Shown here: in pieces, positions 1 to 8,142 of the stretch
How positions within the stretch are numbered: the stretch's first letter is position 1
Layout of the letters: each line of letters opens with the position of its first letter
From: Microbacterium sp. Leaf288
GTDB lineage: Bacteria; Actinomycetota; Actinomycetes; Actinomycetales; Microbacteriaceae
Length of the DNA stretch: 64,000 nt
Assembly (NCBI RefSeq): GCF_001422925.1
Contig: NZ_LMNI01000001.1
Coordinates: 82,463-146,462 of the forward strand
Reading direction: 5' to 3'
The notes under the pieces: generated by a model
The model's database searches: none
The model's input: the letters and a program-made list of their open reading frames with translations, nothing else
Told to the model about the DNA's origin: nothing
Translations under genes and position numbers: made by a program

Positions 1-1850
1 CGCCCCGCCCCGACGTCGTTGGCGAGCGGCGAGACGGTCGCCGTCTGGCCGGTGCGAACGGCGATGTAGTCCGCGTTCGTGACCGGGTCGATGGAACCGA
101 CCGGCCGCACATCGAAGCGCACGGTTCCGACCGTCACGTCGGAGCCGTCCGAGACGGTGATCTCGACGTCCTTGCGGCCCTGCGTGCCACCGACGGCTCG
201 ATAGGTGATGCGGCCGTCGGACGTGAAGTCGGCCTCATCGCCCTCCGCCGGCTGGACGGAGCCGAGGAACACGTCGTCGCCATCGGGGTCGATCCAGTCC
301 GGCAGCACGTTGTACGTGATGGTGCCGCCGGCCTCGACCGCAACCGTCGTCACGCGGTTCTGCTTCGGCGGCGAATTGACGTCCCAGCCGTGCACCGCCA
401 GCGAGACCCGGGCGGTGTCGGTGCCGCCGCGACCGTCGGACACCTCGTAGGTGAACGAGGTCGAACCCTGGGCATCCTCGGGAACGGCGATCTGCAGGGC
501 CCGGCCGTTGTCGATCGACTGGATCTCGCCGACCGTCGGCCCGCCGTCGACCACACGCGTCGTCAGGACGTCGCCGTCGGGATCGCTGTCGTTGTCGAGG
601 ATGGGAAGGATCGTGGTGCGGCCCGGGCGCACGCCCAGATCGTCGTCGTTGGCGTCGGGCGGGGTGTTGATGTCGGAGCGCTCGGGGAGGACCGTCTCGG
701 TCGTCTCCTCGGTGGTCTGCTCGTCGTCCTCGGTCTCGCCCTCAGGAGGCGTCATCTCATCCCAGTTGTCGACGCGCTGCAGCTCGTCGACCGCCATCCA
801 CGTGGCACCGCCGACGACGTCGTTGAGCACGACCACGTCACGGTTGACGCGGAACTTCAGCAGCGACGTCGGCTCGATGCCGTCGATGTCGGCCGCGAGG
901 TCGTCGGCCTCGCCGGCGCAGTCGCGCACGAATCGTCCCGACCCCGTCCACGCGGCGTAGCCGCAGCCGTCGAGCCACACCGGCGACGCCGGCGCGCCCT
1001 CGGCACCGGCCTTGACGGACTTCGGCTCCGATCCGTCGAACGGCACGCGCACGAACGCGGACGCCGTGGAGAGTGCAACGGCATCGGATGCCGCCGACGG
1101 CTGCTGCAGGACGGCGTTGCGTCCGCCCTCGATCTCGGTGGCGCGGCCGTCGACGATCACCGTGCCGGTGGCGGTGTCGAGCACGGCGGGCTTGTCGCCG
1201 ACCGCCGTCACCGTGAGCTCCGCGCTGTCGCCGAGGTCGTTGAGTCCGGACCGGGCCGGCTCCTCCGGGGTGCCGTCCGCGCCGATGCGGATCGTCACCA
1301 GCTCGGAGGTCTTCGGCGAGACGGCGTAGACGACGCCGTCGACGCCGACCGCGACATCCGCTCCCTTGCCGAGGCTGGCGGTGGGGTCGGTGCCCTCGAT
1401 CTGGAACGAGCCGACACTTGCGCTCGGAACCACCCACAGGTCGCCGGAGGCGCGGTCCAGGATCGCGACCGTCTCGCCGCCGAGCGCCACGTCGGCGTCG
1501 GCGGGCACGCCGGCCGCGCCCGAGAGTGCGACCATCGCGGGATCGACCACACTCACCGAGGAGCTCGAGTCGTCGACGAGGAGCACGGTGCTGCCGGACT
1601 GGAGGATGTCGTAGTCGTCGCTCGTGGTGCGCAAGGCGCCGTCGAGCACCTGCGACTCGTGGTTGAAGTGACCGACCAGCAGGCTCGACTGCTTCGTCAC
1701 CCACACACCACCGTCGTGGAGGTCGACCTCAGTGGTGGGCACGCCCTGGTAGACGAACGCGAGCGTCGTGATCGTGACCGCGGCAGCAGTCACCGCGCCC
1801 GCCGACGCGAGGGCGCGCGGGCGCGCGCGAAGCCAGGCGAATGAGCTCAT
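1..1850 (-). CDS. Membrane-anchored Ig-like repeat protein, 3' end beyond window
   Basis: Large envelope protein cut by the window edge: 616 codons are visible and no stop is reached. From the ATG at 1850 a short Arg-rich tip (residues 1-15) is followed by one hydrophobic segment (about 16-38), then a long acidic extracellular part. Residues about 40-365 look like repeated beta units (propeller-like). After a Thr/Glu/Asp-rich linker (about 366-395) tandem Ig/cadherin-like repeats begin, with NDSDPDGD and DPDGDD turns typical of calcium-binding loops. In related actinobacteria such a protein heads a cluster with a MoxR ATPase, a DUF58 protein and a transglutaminase-like protein; that cluster would lie outside the window. 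An envelope role is inference. The 216 bp upstream contains a TTGACA-like hexamer (1987-1992, minus strand) but no convincing -10. Confidence 0.8.
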   Translation of the reverse strand, partial: MSSFAWLRARPRALASAGAVTAAAVTITTLAFVYQGVPTTEVDLHDGGVWVTKQSSLLVGHFNHESQVLDGALRTTSDDYDILQSGSTVLLVDDSSSSVSVVDPAMVALSGAAGVPADADVALGGETVAILDRASGDLWVVPSASVGSFQIEGTDPTASLGKGADVAVGVDGVVYAVSPKTSELVTIRIGADGTPEEPARSGLNDLGDSAELTVTAVGDKPAVLDTATGTVIVDGRATEIEGGRNAVLQQPSAASDAVALSTASAFVRVPFDGSEPKSVKAGAEGAPASPVWLDGCGYAAWTGSGRFVRDCAGEADDLAADIDGIEPTSLLKFRVNRDVVVLNDVVGGATWMAVDELQRVDNWDEMTPPEGETEDDEQTTEETTETVLPERSDINTPPDANDDDLGVRPGRTTILPILDNDSDPDGDVLTTRVVDGGPTVGEIQSIDNGRALQIAVPEDAQGSTSFTYEVSDGRGGTDTARVSLAVHGWDVNSPPKQNRVTTVAVEAGGTITYNVLPDWIDPDGDDVFLGSVQPAEGDEADFTSDGRITYRAVGGTQGRKDVEITVSDGSDVTVGTVRFDVRPVGSIDPVTNADYIAVRTGQTATVSPLANDVGAG

Positions 1851-2066
1851 GGGACGTCGGCCTCCTCCGGGGCATCGTGCGTCTTGTCGTGGCGTGGGAC
1901 CCCGGCGAGGGGCGTCGCGAGCTCACAGAAGACCTGGGGGAACACCCCAGCCTAACCCGCGGCACGGGGTGTGACGAGACAGGGAGTGTCAACTGCGGAG
2001 ATCGTATTCCACCTGATCAGACATGATCGATGGGGACAAACACCCATCCCCGCCCGCGGGCTTCGG

Positions 2067-4415
2067 TCACGCGCCGACGTACTCCCGCAGATGCTGGGCC
2101 GTCAGCGTCTCTGCACCCGCGACGAGGTCGGCGGGCGTGCCTTCGAACACGATGGAGCCGCCGTCGTGACCGGCGCCCGGACCGATGTCGATGATCCAGT
2201 CTGCGTGCGCCATCACGGCCTGGTGGTGCTCGATCACGATCACGCTGTTGCCGGCTTCGACCAGGCGATCCAGCATCCCGAGCATGTTCTCGACATCGGC
2301 CAGGTGCAGCCCCGTGGTGGGCTCGTCGAGCACGTAGATCGCGCCCTTCTTCGCCATCGAGATCGCGAGCTTGAGGCGCTGACGCTCACCGCCCGAGAGG
2401 GTGTTGAGCGCCTGGCCGAGCGTGATGTAGCCGAGGCCGACGTCGATCATGCGCATCAGGGTCGTGTGCGCGGGACCTTTGGAGAAGAAGACGGATGCCT
2501 CGGCCGCCGACATCGCGAGCACCTCGGCGATGTTCTTGCCGTCGAGGGTGTACTCGAGCACCTCATCGCTGAAGCCCGATCCCTCGCAGAGCTCGCAGAG
2601 GGTCTCGACCGTCTGCGTGAACCCGAGGTTCGTGATGATCACGCCGAGGCCGCGGCACGCGGGGCAGGCGCCCTCGGAGTTGGCGCTGAAGAGGGCGGGC
2701 TTCACACCGTTGGCCTTCGCGAACGCGGAGCGGATCGTGTCGAGGATGCCCGTGTAGGTCGCCGGGCTCGAGCGGCGGTTGCCCTTGATGGGCGACTGGT
2801 CGACGACCACGACGTCGTCGAAGCCGGGCACGTTGCCGTGGATGAGCGACGACTTCCCCGAACCCGCGACGCCGGTCACGACGGTGAGGATGCCGAGCGG
2901 CACGTCGACGTCGACCTCCTTGAGGTTGTGCTGAGTGGCTCCGCGGATCTCGAGCGCGCCCTTCGCGACCCGCGTCGAGTCCTTGAGGCGCGCGCGGTCG
3001 CCGAGATGACGGCCGGTGATGGTGCCGGACGTGCGCAGACCCTCGACGTCCCCCTCGTACTGCACCTCGCCGCCCGCACGGCCGGCGCCGGGGCCGAGAT
3101 CGACGATGTGGTCGGCGATCTCGATGACCTCGGGCTTGTGCTCGACCACGAGCACGGTGTTGCCCTTGTCGCGCAGCAGCTTCAGCAGCCGGTTCATCCG
3201 CTCGATGTCGTGGGGATGCAGGCCCGCCGTGGGCTCGTCGAAGACGTAGCTGATGTCCGTCAGCGCCGAACCCAGGTGCCGGATCATCTTGGTGCGCTGC
3301 GCCTCACCGCCCGAGAGCGTGCCCGAGGCACGGTCCAGCGACAGGTAGCCGAGGCCGATGTCGATGAACGACGCGATCGTCTGGCGCAGGCCCACCATGA
3401 GCGGCGCGACGGAGGGGTCGTTCACCGTGTCGAGCCACACCGCGAGGTCCGTGATCTGCATGGCCGCGGCATCCGCGATGCTCGTCCCGTTGATCTTCGA
3501 GGACCGTGCGCCTTCGTTCAGACGTGTGCCGCCGCAGTCGGGGCAGGGCAGGAACTTCACAGCGCGGTCGACGAACGCGCGGATGTGGGGCTGCAGCGCC
3601 TCGCGGTCCTTCTGGAGCATCGACTTCGTGATCTTCGGCACGAGACCCTCGTAGGTCATGTTGATGCCGGCGATCTTGACCTTGGTCGGCTCCTTGTAGA
3701 GGAAGTCCGCACGTTCCTGCTCGGTGTAGTCCTGGATGGGCTTGGCGGGGTCCACGAAGCCGGACTCGGTGAAGGCCTTCACCATCCAGCCGTCGGGGTT
3801 GTAGCCGGGGACCTGGATGGCGCCGTCCTTCAGCGACTTGGTCTTGTCGTAGAGCTCGTCGAGGTCGACGTCGCTCACCTCGCCGAGGCCCTCGCAGCGC
3901 GGGCACATGCCCCCGGTGATCTCGAACGAGCGGCGCTCCTTGACCTTCTTGCCGCCCTTCTCGAACGTCACGGCGCCGGCGCCCGAGACCGACGGGATGT
4001 TGAACGAGAACGCCTGGGGCGAGCCGACGTGGGGCACGCCGATGCGGCTGAACAGCAGCCGCAGCATCGCGTGCGCGTCGGTCGCGGTGCCCACCGTGGA
4101 CCGCGCGTTCGAGCCCATGCGCTCCTGATCGACGATGATCGCGGGGCTCACGTTCTCGAGCGCGTCGACCTCGGGGCGGCTCAGCTGCCCCATGAACTGC
4201 TGCACGAACGTCGGGTACGTCTCGTTGATGAGGCGCTGCGACTCGTTGGCGATCGTTCCGAACACCAGCGACGACTTGCCCGACCCGCTCACCCCGGTGA
4301 AGACGGTGAGCCGCCGCTTCGGGATGTCGACCGACACGTCCTTGAGGTTGTTCTCGCGGGCGCCGACGACGCGGATGACTTCGTGCGAATCAGCGATGTG
4401 GGACTCGGATGCCAT
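2067..4415 (-). CDS. UvrA-like excinuclease ATPase, short form
   Basis: Two ABC ATPase modules of the UvrA type in 782 residues. The first Walker A is GVSGSGKSS (about 41-49) and the second GVAGSGKSS; signatures LSGGEAQR and LSGGERQR are each followed by a DEPT Walker B. Cys pairs (C171/C174, a CPDC motif, a CPAC motif and a CELC motif) give the UvrA zinc modules. Classical UvrA has about 950 residues, so this is the shorter UvrA-like class found beside true UvrA in actinobacteria, sometimes linked to drug tolerance (DrrC-like). The frame is open to 4550, but ATG 4415 is chosen because residues upstream of it run through an inverted repeat and look non-coding. Function in DNA-damage recognition is likely; a UvrB interaction is not shown. 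Confidence 0.9.
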   Translation of the reverse strand: MASESHIADSHEVIRVVGARENNLKDVSVDIPKRRLTVFTGVSGSGKSSLVFGTIANESQRLINETYPTFVQQFMGQLSRPEVDALENVSPAIIVDQERMGSNARSTVGTATDAHAMLRLLFSRIGVPHVGSPQAFSFNIPSVSGAGAVTFEKGGKKVKERRSFEITGGMCPRCEGLGEVSDVDLDELYDKTKSLKDGAIQVPGYNPDGWMVKAFTESGFVDPAKPIQDYTEQERADFLYKEPTKVKIAGINMTYEGLVPKITKSMLQKDREALQPHIRAFVDRAVKFLPCPDCGGTRLNEGARSSKINGTSIADAAAMQITDLAVWLDTVNDPSVAPLMVGLRQTIASFIDIGLGYLSLDRASGTLSGGEAQRTKMIRHLGSALTDISYVFDEPTAGLHPHDIERMNRLLKLLRDKGNTVLVVEHKPEVIEIADHIVDLGPGAGRAGGEVQYEGDVEGLRTSGTITGRHLGDRARLKDSTRVAKGALEIRGATQHNLKEVDVDVPLGILTVVTGVAGSGKSSLIHGNVPGFDDVVVVDQSPIKGNRRSSPATYTGILDTIRSAFAKANGVKPALFSANSEGACPACRGLGVIITNLGFTQTVETLCELCEGSGFSDEVLEYTLDGKNIAEVLAMSAAEASVFFSKGPAHTTLMRMIDVGLGYITLGQALNTLSGGERQRLKLAISMAKKGAIYVLDEPTTGLHLADVENMLGMLDRLVEAGNSVIVIEHHQAVMAHADWIIDIGPGAGHDGGSIVFEGTPADLVAGAETLTAQHLREYVGA

Positions 4416-4487
4416 GCCGACGAGTATGCCGGTGAACCCGGACACCGCGCTTCCTGAATCCTGCTCGATCCGGACCACCTCGGGGGT

Positions 4488-4550
4488 TTGGGGCGCAGTA
4501 ACTCCGTTGGGGCGGAGAATCTGCGCCCCAACGGAAGGAATGCGCCCCAA
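4488..4550. repeat. Nested inverted repeat, TTGGGGCG family (A)
   Basis: Four copies of the core TTGGGGCG, two per strand, lie in 63 bp. The arms TTGGGGCGCA (4488-4497) and TGCGCCCCAA (4541-4550) enclose CCGTTGGGGCG (4504-4514) and its exact complement (4524-4534). Alternative pairing of the left outer and right inner arms is also perfect over 11 bp. It sits upstream of the UvrA-like gene and downstream of the oxidoreductase fusion, both on the minus strand. It could act as a terminator or be a mobile palindrome. Confidence 0.75.
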
Positions 4551-4580
4551 GCGTGGGGGACGGGGGACGGATGCTGCGCC

Positions 4581-6824
4581 TCAGGCGGCGTCGGATTCTG
4601 CGGGCTCGATCGCGAAGTTGTCGCGGAAGACGCACGTCGGGTCGTAGGTCGCCTTCACGCGGCGCAGCCGGGCAAGCGTCGCAGGCGGGAACGCCTCGGC
4701 GATCCGCTCCGGGCGCTCGGACGAGTCGAAGCTCAGGTACATGCCGTCGAGGTGGTCCGCGAGCATGCGCCACTGGGCGTCGAGCCGGTCGGGGTGGGAT
4801 CCGAGCGCGGCGACCGAGAAGTTCGCCGACCGGTGTGCATACGCGGTCGCGTCCTCGGCGACGTCGGCCACCGCCCCACCGACCGCGCGCAGCTGGAAGA
4901 ACGGGACGGCGCCGGAGCGCAGCATACGTTCCGCCGCCGCAGCGAAGGCAGGCGTGACGTGCTCGATGAGGCCCGACCGCGAGTGCGGCTCACCCGCGCC
5001 GTGCTGCGGGCCGAGGTCGGCGTTCGCCATGATCTGCGGGTACGTCGTGAGCTGCACGGACTGCTGCACGAGCGGCGCGAGCTCGGCGAACGGCTGCAGG
5101 CGGGCGATGACCGTGTCGGGGTCGTCGGAATCGACGACGCCGTACAGCTGAACGACCTGCGGCTGGCCGGGGCGGGGCCCGCCGGTGAGCAGGAACATCG
5201 TGAGGTCGCGCGGCGACGACTCGACGATGCGGCCGTAGCCCTCGAGGAACTCCGCGACGTCGTCCACCTGGAACGCGAGCTGCGCGTAGCCCACCTGGCC
5301 GACCTCCTGGGCCTCGAACTCGAAGGCCGTGACGATGCCGACGTTGGCGCCGGCGCCGCGGATCGCCCAGAAGAGATCGGGGTGGGTCGAGGCATCCGTC
5401 CGCACGATCGAGCCGTCGGCGAGCACCACCTCGGCGGCACGCAGATGGTCGATGGTGAGGCCGTGCTCGCGGGCGAGCAGGCCGATGCCGCCCGCCGTCG
5501 CGAGGCCGCCGACCCCCACGCCGCCGTAGTCGCCCGACGTCAGCGCCCAGCCGTGCTCGCCCAGCACCGCGGCCACCTGTGCCCACCGCGCACCCGGTCC
5601 GATGCGCACGAGCCGGCGGTCGGCGTCGAGCACCTCGATCTCGTCCAGGCTGCGGAGGTCGATCACGATGCCGCCGTCGTTGGTGCTGCGGCCGCTGATG
5701 CCGTGGCCACCGCTGCGCACCGCGAGAGGAAGTTCGGGATGCCGGCGCGCGAACGCGAGCGCCTCTGCGACCTGCTCGGGCGACGAGGGCTGCAGCACCA
5801 GGCCGGGGCGCCCGCCGCGCATGTAGGTGGCGCGCACGTCGCCGTAGTCGAAGTCTCCGGGCTCGATCGCGCGGACGCCTGCCGGCACATCGTCGTACGC
5901 GATGCCGTCACGGCGGGCGGCGAGCGCCGCCGCCGACCGCACCGGCGCGGCGTCGACCCCGCGGGTGCCGCGTTCGGCGGTCACGAGCTCGCGCACGGCG
6001 GGGGCGACGTCCTCGCCGAAGCGCTGGAGCAGGTTCGGGTCGTCGGCCGCGATGATGAACGTGCCGATGCCGTCGTCGAGAGCGAGGCGGGCCAGGCGCT
6101 CGGCGAACTCCTGCGGATCGGCGGCGAGCTGCCCGATGTTGAGCAGGCGCCGGATCTCGCGCGGGTCGCGGCCGGCCGACTGGGCGGCCTCGTCGATCGC
6201 GGCGTTGCCCTTGGCGAGGTCGCCCGGCTGCATGTAGCCGAGCGACGGCAGCCATCCGTCGCCCTTGCGCCCGGTGAGCGCGAGCATGCGCGGCTTGTAC
6301 GCGCCGATGTGGATCGGGATGTCGTGCGCCGGCCGCGGCCCGCGCTTCGCGCCGTGAACCGCGTGGAACTTCCCGTCGGTGAACACGCCCCGGCGCTCGT
6401 CGGTGCGCCACAGCTCGCGGATGAGATCGATCGCCTCACCCAGCGCCGTCACAGCCTGACCCGGCGTGAGCCGCGTGCCGCCCATCGCCTCGATCGCGTC
6501 CCAGAAGCCGCCGGCGCCGAGGCCGAGGTCGAACCGCCCGCCCGACAGCAGGTCGATGCTCGCGGCGGCCCGAGCCACGACGGCGGGCGGGCGCAGCGGC
6601 ACGTTCAGCACGTTGGGCGCGATGCGGATGGTCTCGGTGCGCGCGGCGACGAACGACATGAGCGTCCACGTGTCGAGGAACGCGGGCTGGTACGGGTGGT
6701 CCTGGAAGGTGACGAGATCGAGACCGGATGCCTCGGCCACCTGCGACAGCAGCACCGGCGCCTCAGGGCTCGCGGCGGAGGGGGTGATGAAGGCGCCGAA
6801 TTCGAGCGGGTGTCCGTAGTCCAC
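4581..6824 (-). CDS. Luciferase-like / FAD-linked oxidoreductase fusion
   Basis: A 747-residue fusion of two flavoenzyme families. Residues 1 to about 290 are a luciferase-like (LLM class, F420- or FMN-dependent) TIM-barrel domain, with LSGGRFDLGLGAGG near residue 95. Residues about 330-500 form a PCMH-type FAD-binding domain: RSGGHGISG carries the His that usually binds FAD covalently, and GVGVGGLATAGGIG follows. At the second attachment site of berberine-bridge enzymes, where Cys is usual, the sequence reads SGDYGG, so single covalent attachment is expected. The C-terminus ends in a BBE-type segment (TYDPTCVFRDNF). The tag gene ends 43 bp upstream on the same strand, so the two may share a transcript. 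Substrates are unknown. Confidence 0.85.
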   Translation of the reverse strand: MDYGHPLEFGAFITPSAASPEAPVLLSQVAEASGLDLVTFQDHPYQPAFLDTWTLMSFVAARTETIRIAPNVLNVPLRPPAVVARAAASIDLLSGGRFDLGLGAGGFWDAIEAMGGTRLTPGQAVTALGEAIDLIRELWRTDERRGVFTDGKFHAVHGAKRGPRPAHDIPIHIGAYKPRMLALTGRKGDGWLPSLGYMQPGDLAKGNAAIDEAAQSAGRDPREIRRLLNIGQLAADPQEFAERLARLALDDGIGTFIIAADDPNLLQRFGEDVAPAVRELVTAERGTRGVDAAPVRSAAALAARRDGIAYDDVPAGVRAIEPGDFDYGDVRATYMRGGRPGLVLQPSSPEQVAEALAFARRHPELPLAVRSGGHGISGRSTNDGGIVIDLRSLDEIEVLDADRRLVRIGPGARWAQVAAVLGEHGWALTSGDYGGVGVGGLATAGGIGLLAREHGLTIDHLRAAEVVLADGSIVRTDASTHPDLFWAIRGAGANVGIVTAFEFEAQEVGQVGYAQLAFQVDDVAEFLEGYGRIVESSPRDLTMFLLTGGPRPGQPQVVQLYGVVDSDDPDTVIARLQPFAELAPLVQQSVQLTTYPQIMANADLGPQHGAGEPHSRSGLIEHVTPAFAAAAERMLRSGAVPFFQLRAVGGAVADVAEDATAYAHRSANFSVAALGSHPDRLDAQWRMLADHLDGMYLSFDSSERPERIAEAFPPATLARLRRVKATYDPTCVFRDNFAIEPAESDAA

Positions 6825-6867
6825 GATCCATTCGAACGCATGGGGTGCGCTCGTTGTTCCTCGGGCG

Positions 6868-7440
6868 TCAGCCGACGCGCCAGCACCCGTCGACGTGGTC
6901 GTCCACCATGCCGGCGGACTGCATGAGCGCGTACATCGTGGTCGGGCCGACGAAGCGGAAGCCGCGTTTGCGCAAGGCCTTGCTCATCGCCTGGGCCTCG
7001 GGGGTGATCGCGGGGACCTCGGCGAAGGTCGCCGGTCGCCGATGGGCCACCGGCGCGAAGGACCACATGAACGCATCGAGCTCACCGGGCTCGAGGCCGA
7101 GCACCAGCCGCGCGTTGGAGATCGTGGCCTCGATCTTGGCGCGATTGCGGATGATGCCGGCATCCGTCATCAATCGCGCGATGTCGTCCTCGCCGAACGC
7201 CGCCACGGTCTCGGGCTCGAACCCCGCGAACACCTCGCGGAACCGCGGTCGCTTGCGGAGGATCGTGATCCAGGACAACCCCGCCTGGAACCCCTCGAGG
7301 CTCATCTTCTCGAAGAGCGCACGGTCGCCGTGCAGCGGCACCCCCCACTCCTCGTCGTGGTAGCGGGCGTACTCGGGGTCGTCGCCGACCCACGCGCAGC
7401 GCGCGCGGCCGTCGGCGCCGAGGCGGACATCGGTGCTCAC
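6868..7440 (-). CDS. tag: DNA-3-methyladenine glycosylase I
   Basis: Base-excision repair enzyme that removes 3-methyladenine from DNA. The 190-residue protein has the Tag hallmarks: RCAWVGDDPEYARYHDEEWG near the N-terminus (zinc Cys plus the conserved HDxEWG), GLSWITILRKRPRFREVFAGF, a helix-hairpin-helix-like centre, and the C-terminal DDHVDGCW zinc-site segment. GTG at 7440 is chosen because the family normally starts just before this Cys; the open frame continues 20 codons further without homology-like sequence. It is transcribed toward the oxidoreductase fusion, 43 bp away, and is divergent from the zinc-ribbon protein. Confidence 0.95.
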   Translation of the reverse strand: MSTDVRLGADGRARCAWVGDDPEYARYHDEEWGVPLHGDRALFEKMSLEGFQAGLSWITILRKRPRFREVFAGFEPETVAAFGEDDIARLMTDAGIIRNRAKIEATISNARLVLGLEPGELDAFMWSFAPVAHRRPATFAEVPAITPEAQAMSKALRKRGFRFVGPTTMYALMQSAGMVDDHVDGCWRVG

Positions 7441-7609
7441 CCGCGCCAGCCTAGGCTCCCCCGCCGACGTCGGGTCGGGCGGCATCGCCCAGCCAGGCAC
7501 GATCGGCCGAGTTCAGCCGCCCGACACCCGCTCGATTCCCGGATGGCGCCTGCGTCGCTTACCTTGGAATGTCGGGCTGTTCGGGTCCGCGCAGCTGGGA
7601 GGCAGGACC

Positions 7610-8017
7610 ATGAAGATCGTCGCGTCGGCGGATTGGCGGGACTCGGTCCCCTTCGAGAACCCTGTGCTCCTCGCGGACGTGGTCCCGGGCGAGGCGACGC
7701 GCTGCTTCACGTGCGGCCCCGACTCCGAGCTGCTGGAGCGCACCGAGCTGTGGGCGTACAAGCACCGGCACCCGAAGAACCACGACGGCTACGTCCGCTT
7801 CTACTGCGCGTACCACGTGCCCGCGGCGGCGATCGTGCCGCAGCCGGCGGCGGCCGCGCCGACCGCGCGCGCGAAGTCGTCGTCGCCTCGTCCGGCCGCG
7901 CAGCGTCGCGTCGCGAAGCCCGTCGTTCCCGAGCGCGTGCGCGCCATGTGCCCGAACTGCTTCATCGAGATCTCCGCGACCGGCGAGTGCGGCAACTGCG
8001 GCTGGACCGCTTCCTGA
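7610..8017 (+). CDS. Small zinc-ribbon protein of unknown function
   Basis: A 135-residue protein starting at ATG 7610, with GGGAGG 8-9 bases upstream. An N-terminal domain (1-70) contains CFTC and a later single Cys and ends in KHRHPKNHDGYVRFYCAYH. An Ala/Pro/Lys-rich linker (75-108) follows, and the C-terminus has a zinc-ribbon-like CPNC and CGNC pair separated by about 12 residues. I recall similar short actinobacterial proteins being labelled glucose-6-phosphate dehydrogenase, but nothing in this sequence supports a dehydrogenase. The Cys layout suggests a metal-binding protein; its role is unknown. Confidence 0.8.
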   Translation: MKIVASADWRDSVPFENPVLLADVVPGEATRCFTCGPDSELLERTELWAYKHRHPKNHDGYVRFYCAYHVPAAAIVPQPAAAAPTARAKSSSPRPAAQRRVAKPVVPERVRAMCPNCFIEISATGECGNCGWTAS

Positions 8018-8027
8018 AGTCGCTCTC

Positions 8028-8111
8028 GATCCTCAATTGAGGATCGTTGCCGAGATGCGGAGCCGTCGGCGCAGACCGGACCGCATCCCGGCTCCGCTCC
8101 TCATTCGAGGA
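8028..8111. repeat. Inverted-repeat element, CCTCAATTGAGG family (B1)
   Basis: An 18-bp perfect palindrome, GATCCTCAATTGAGGATC (8028-8045), is followed by the family core GCCGAGATGCGGA and, about 50 bp on, a decayed second palindrome TCCTCATTCGAGGA (8098-8111). The same arrangement occurs at 22791, 45265 and 45390. It lies between two converging genes, where it could also help end transcription. Confidence 0.8.
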
Positions 8112-8142
8112 CGCCGGCTCGCACGGTGCGAGACGCGCGCCG

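Noticed and set aside
390..1844. Open frame of 484 codons on the plus strand
   Set aside because: Arg/His/Gly-rich shadow of the Ig-repeat gene on the other strand; no recognisable motif or ribosome-binding site.
1987..1992. TTGACA-like -35 box for the Ig-repeat gene
   Set aside because: No acceptable -10 at 16-18 bp; recorded only within the gene entry.
1971..4457. Open frame of 828 codons opposite the UvrA-like gene
   Set aside because: Antisense shadow; the UvrA-like frame has complete Walker and zinc motifs.
4488..6926. Open frame of 812 codons opposite the oxidoreductase fusion
   Set aside because: Antisense shadow caused by high GC; low-complexity composition.
7610..8017. Glucose-6-phosphate dehydrogenase label
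   Set aside because: 135 residues with Cys pairs and no Rossmann or G6PD motif; the label would be misleading.
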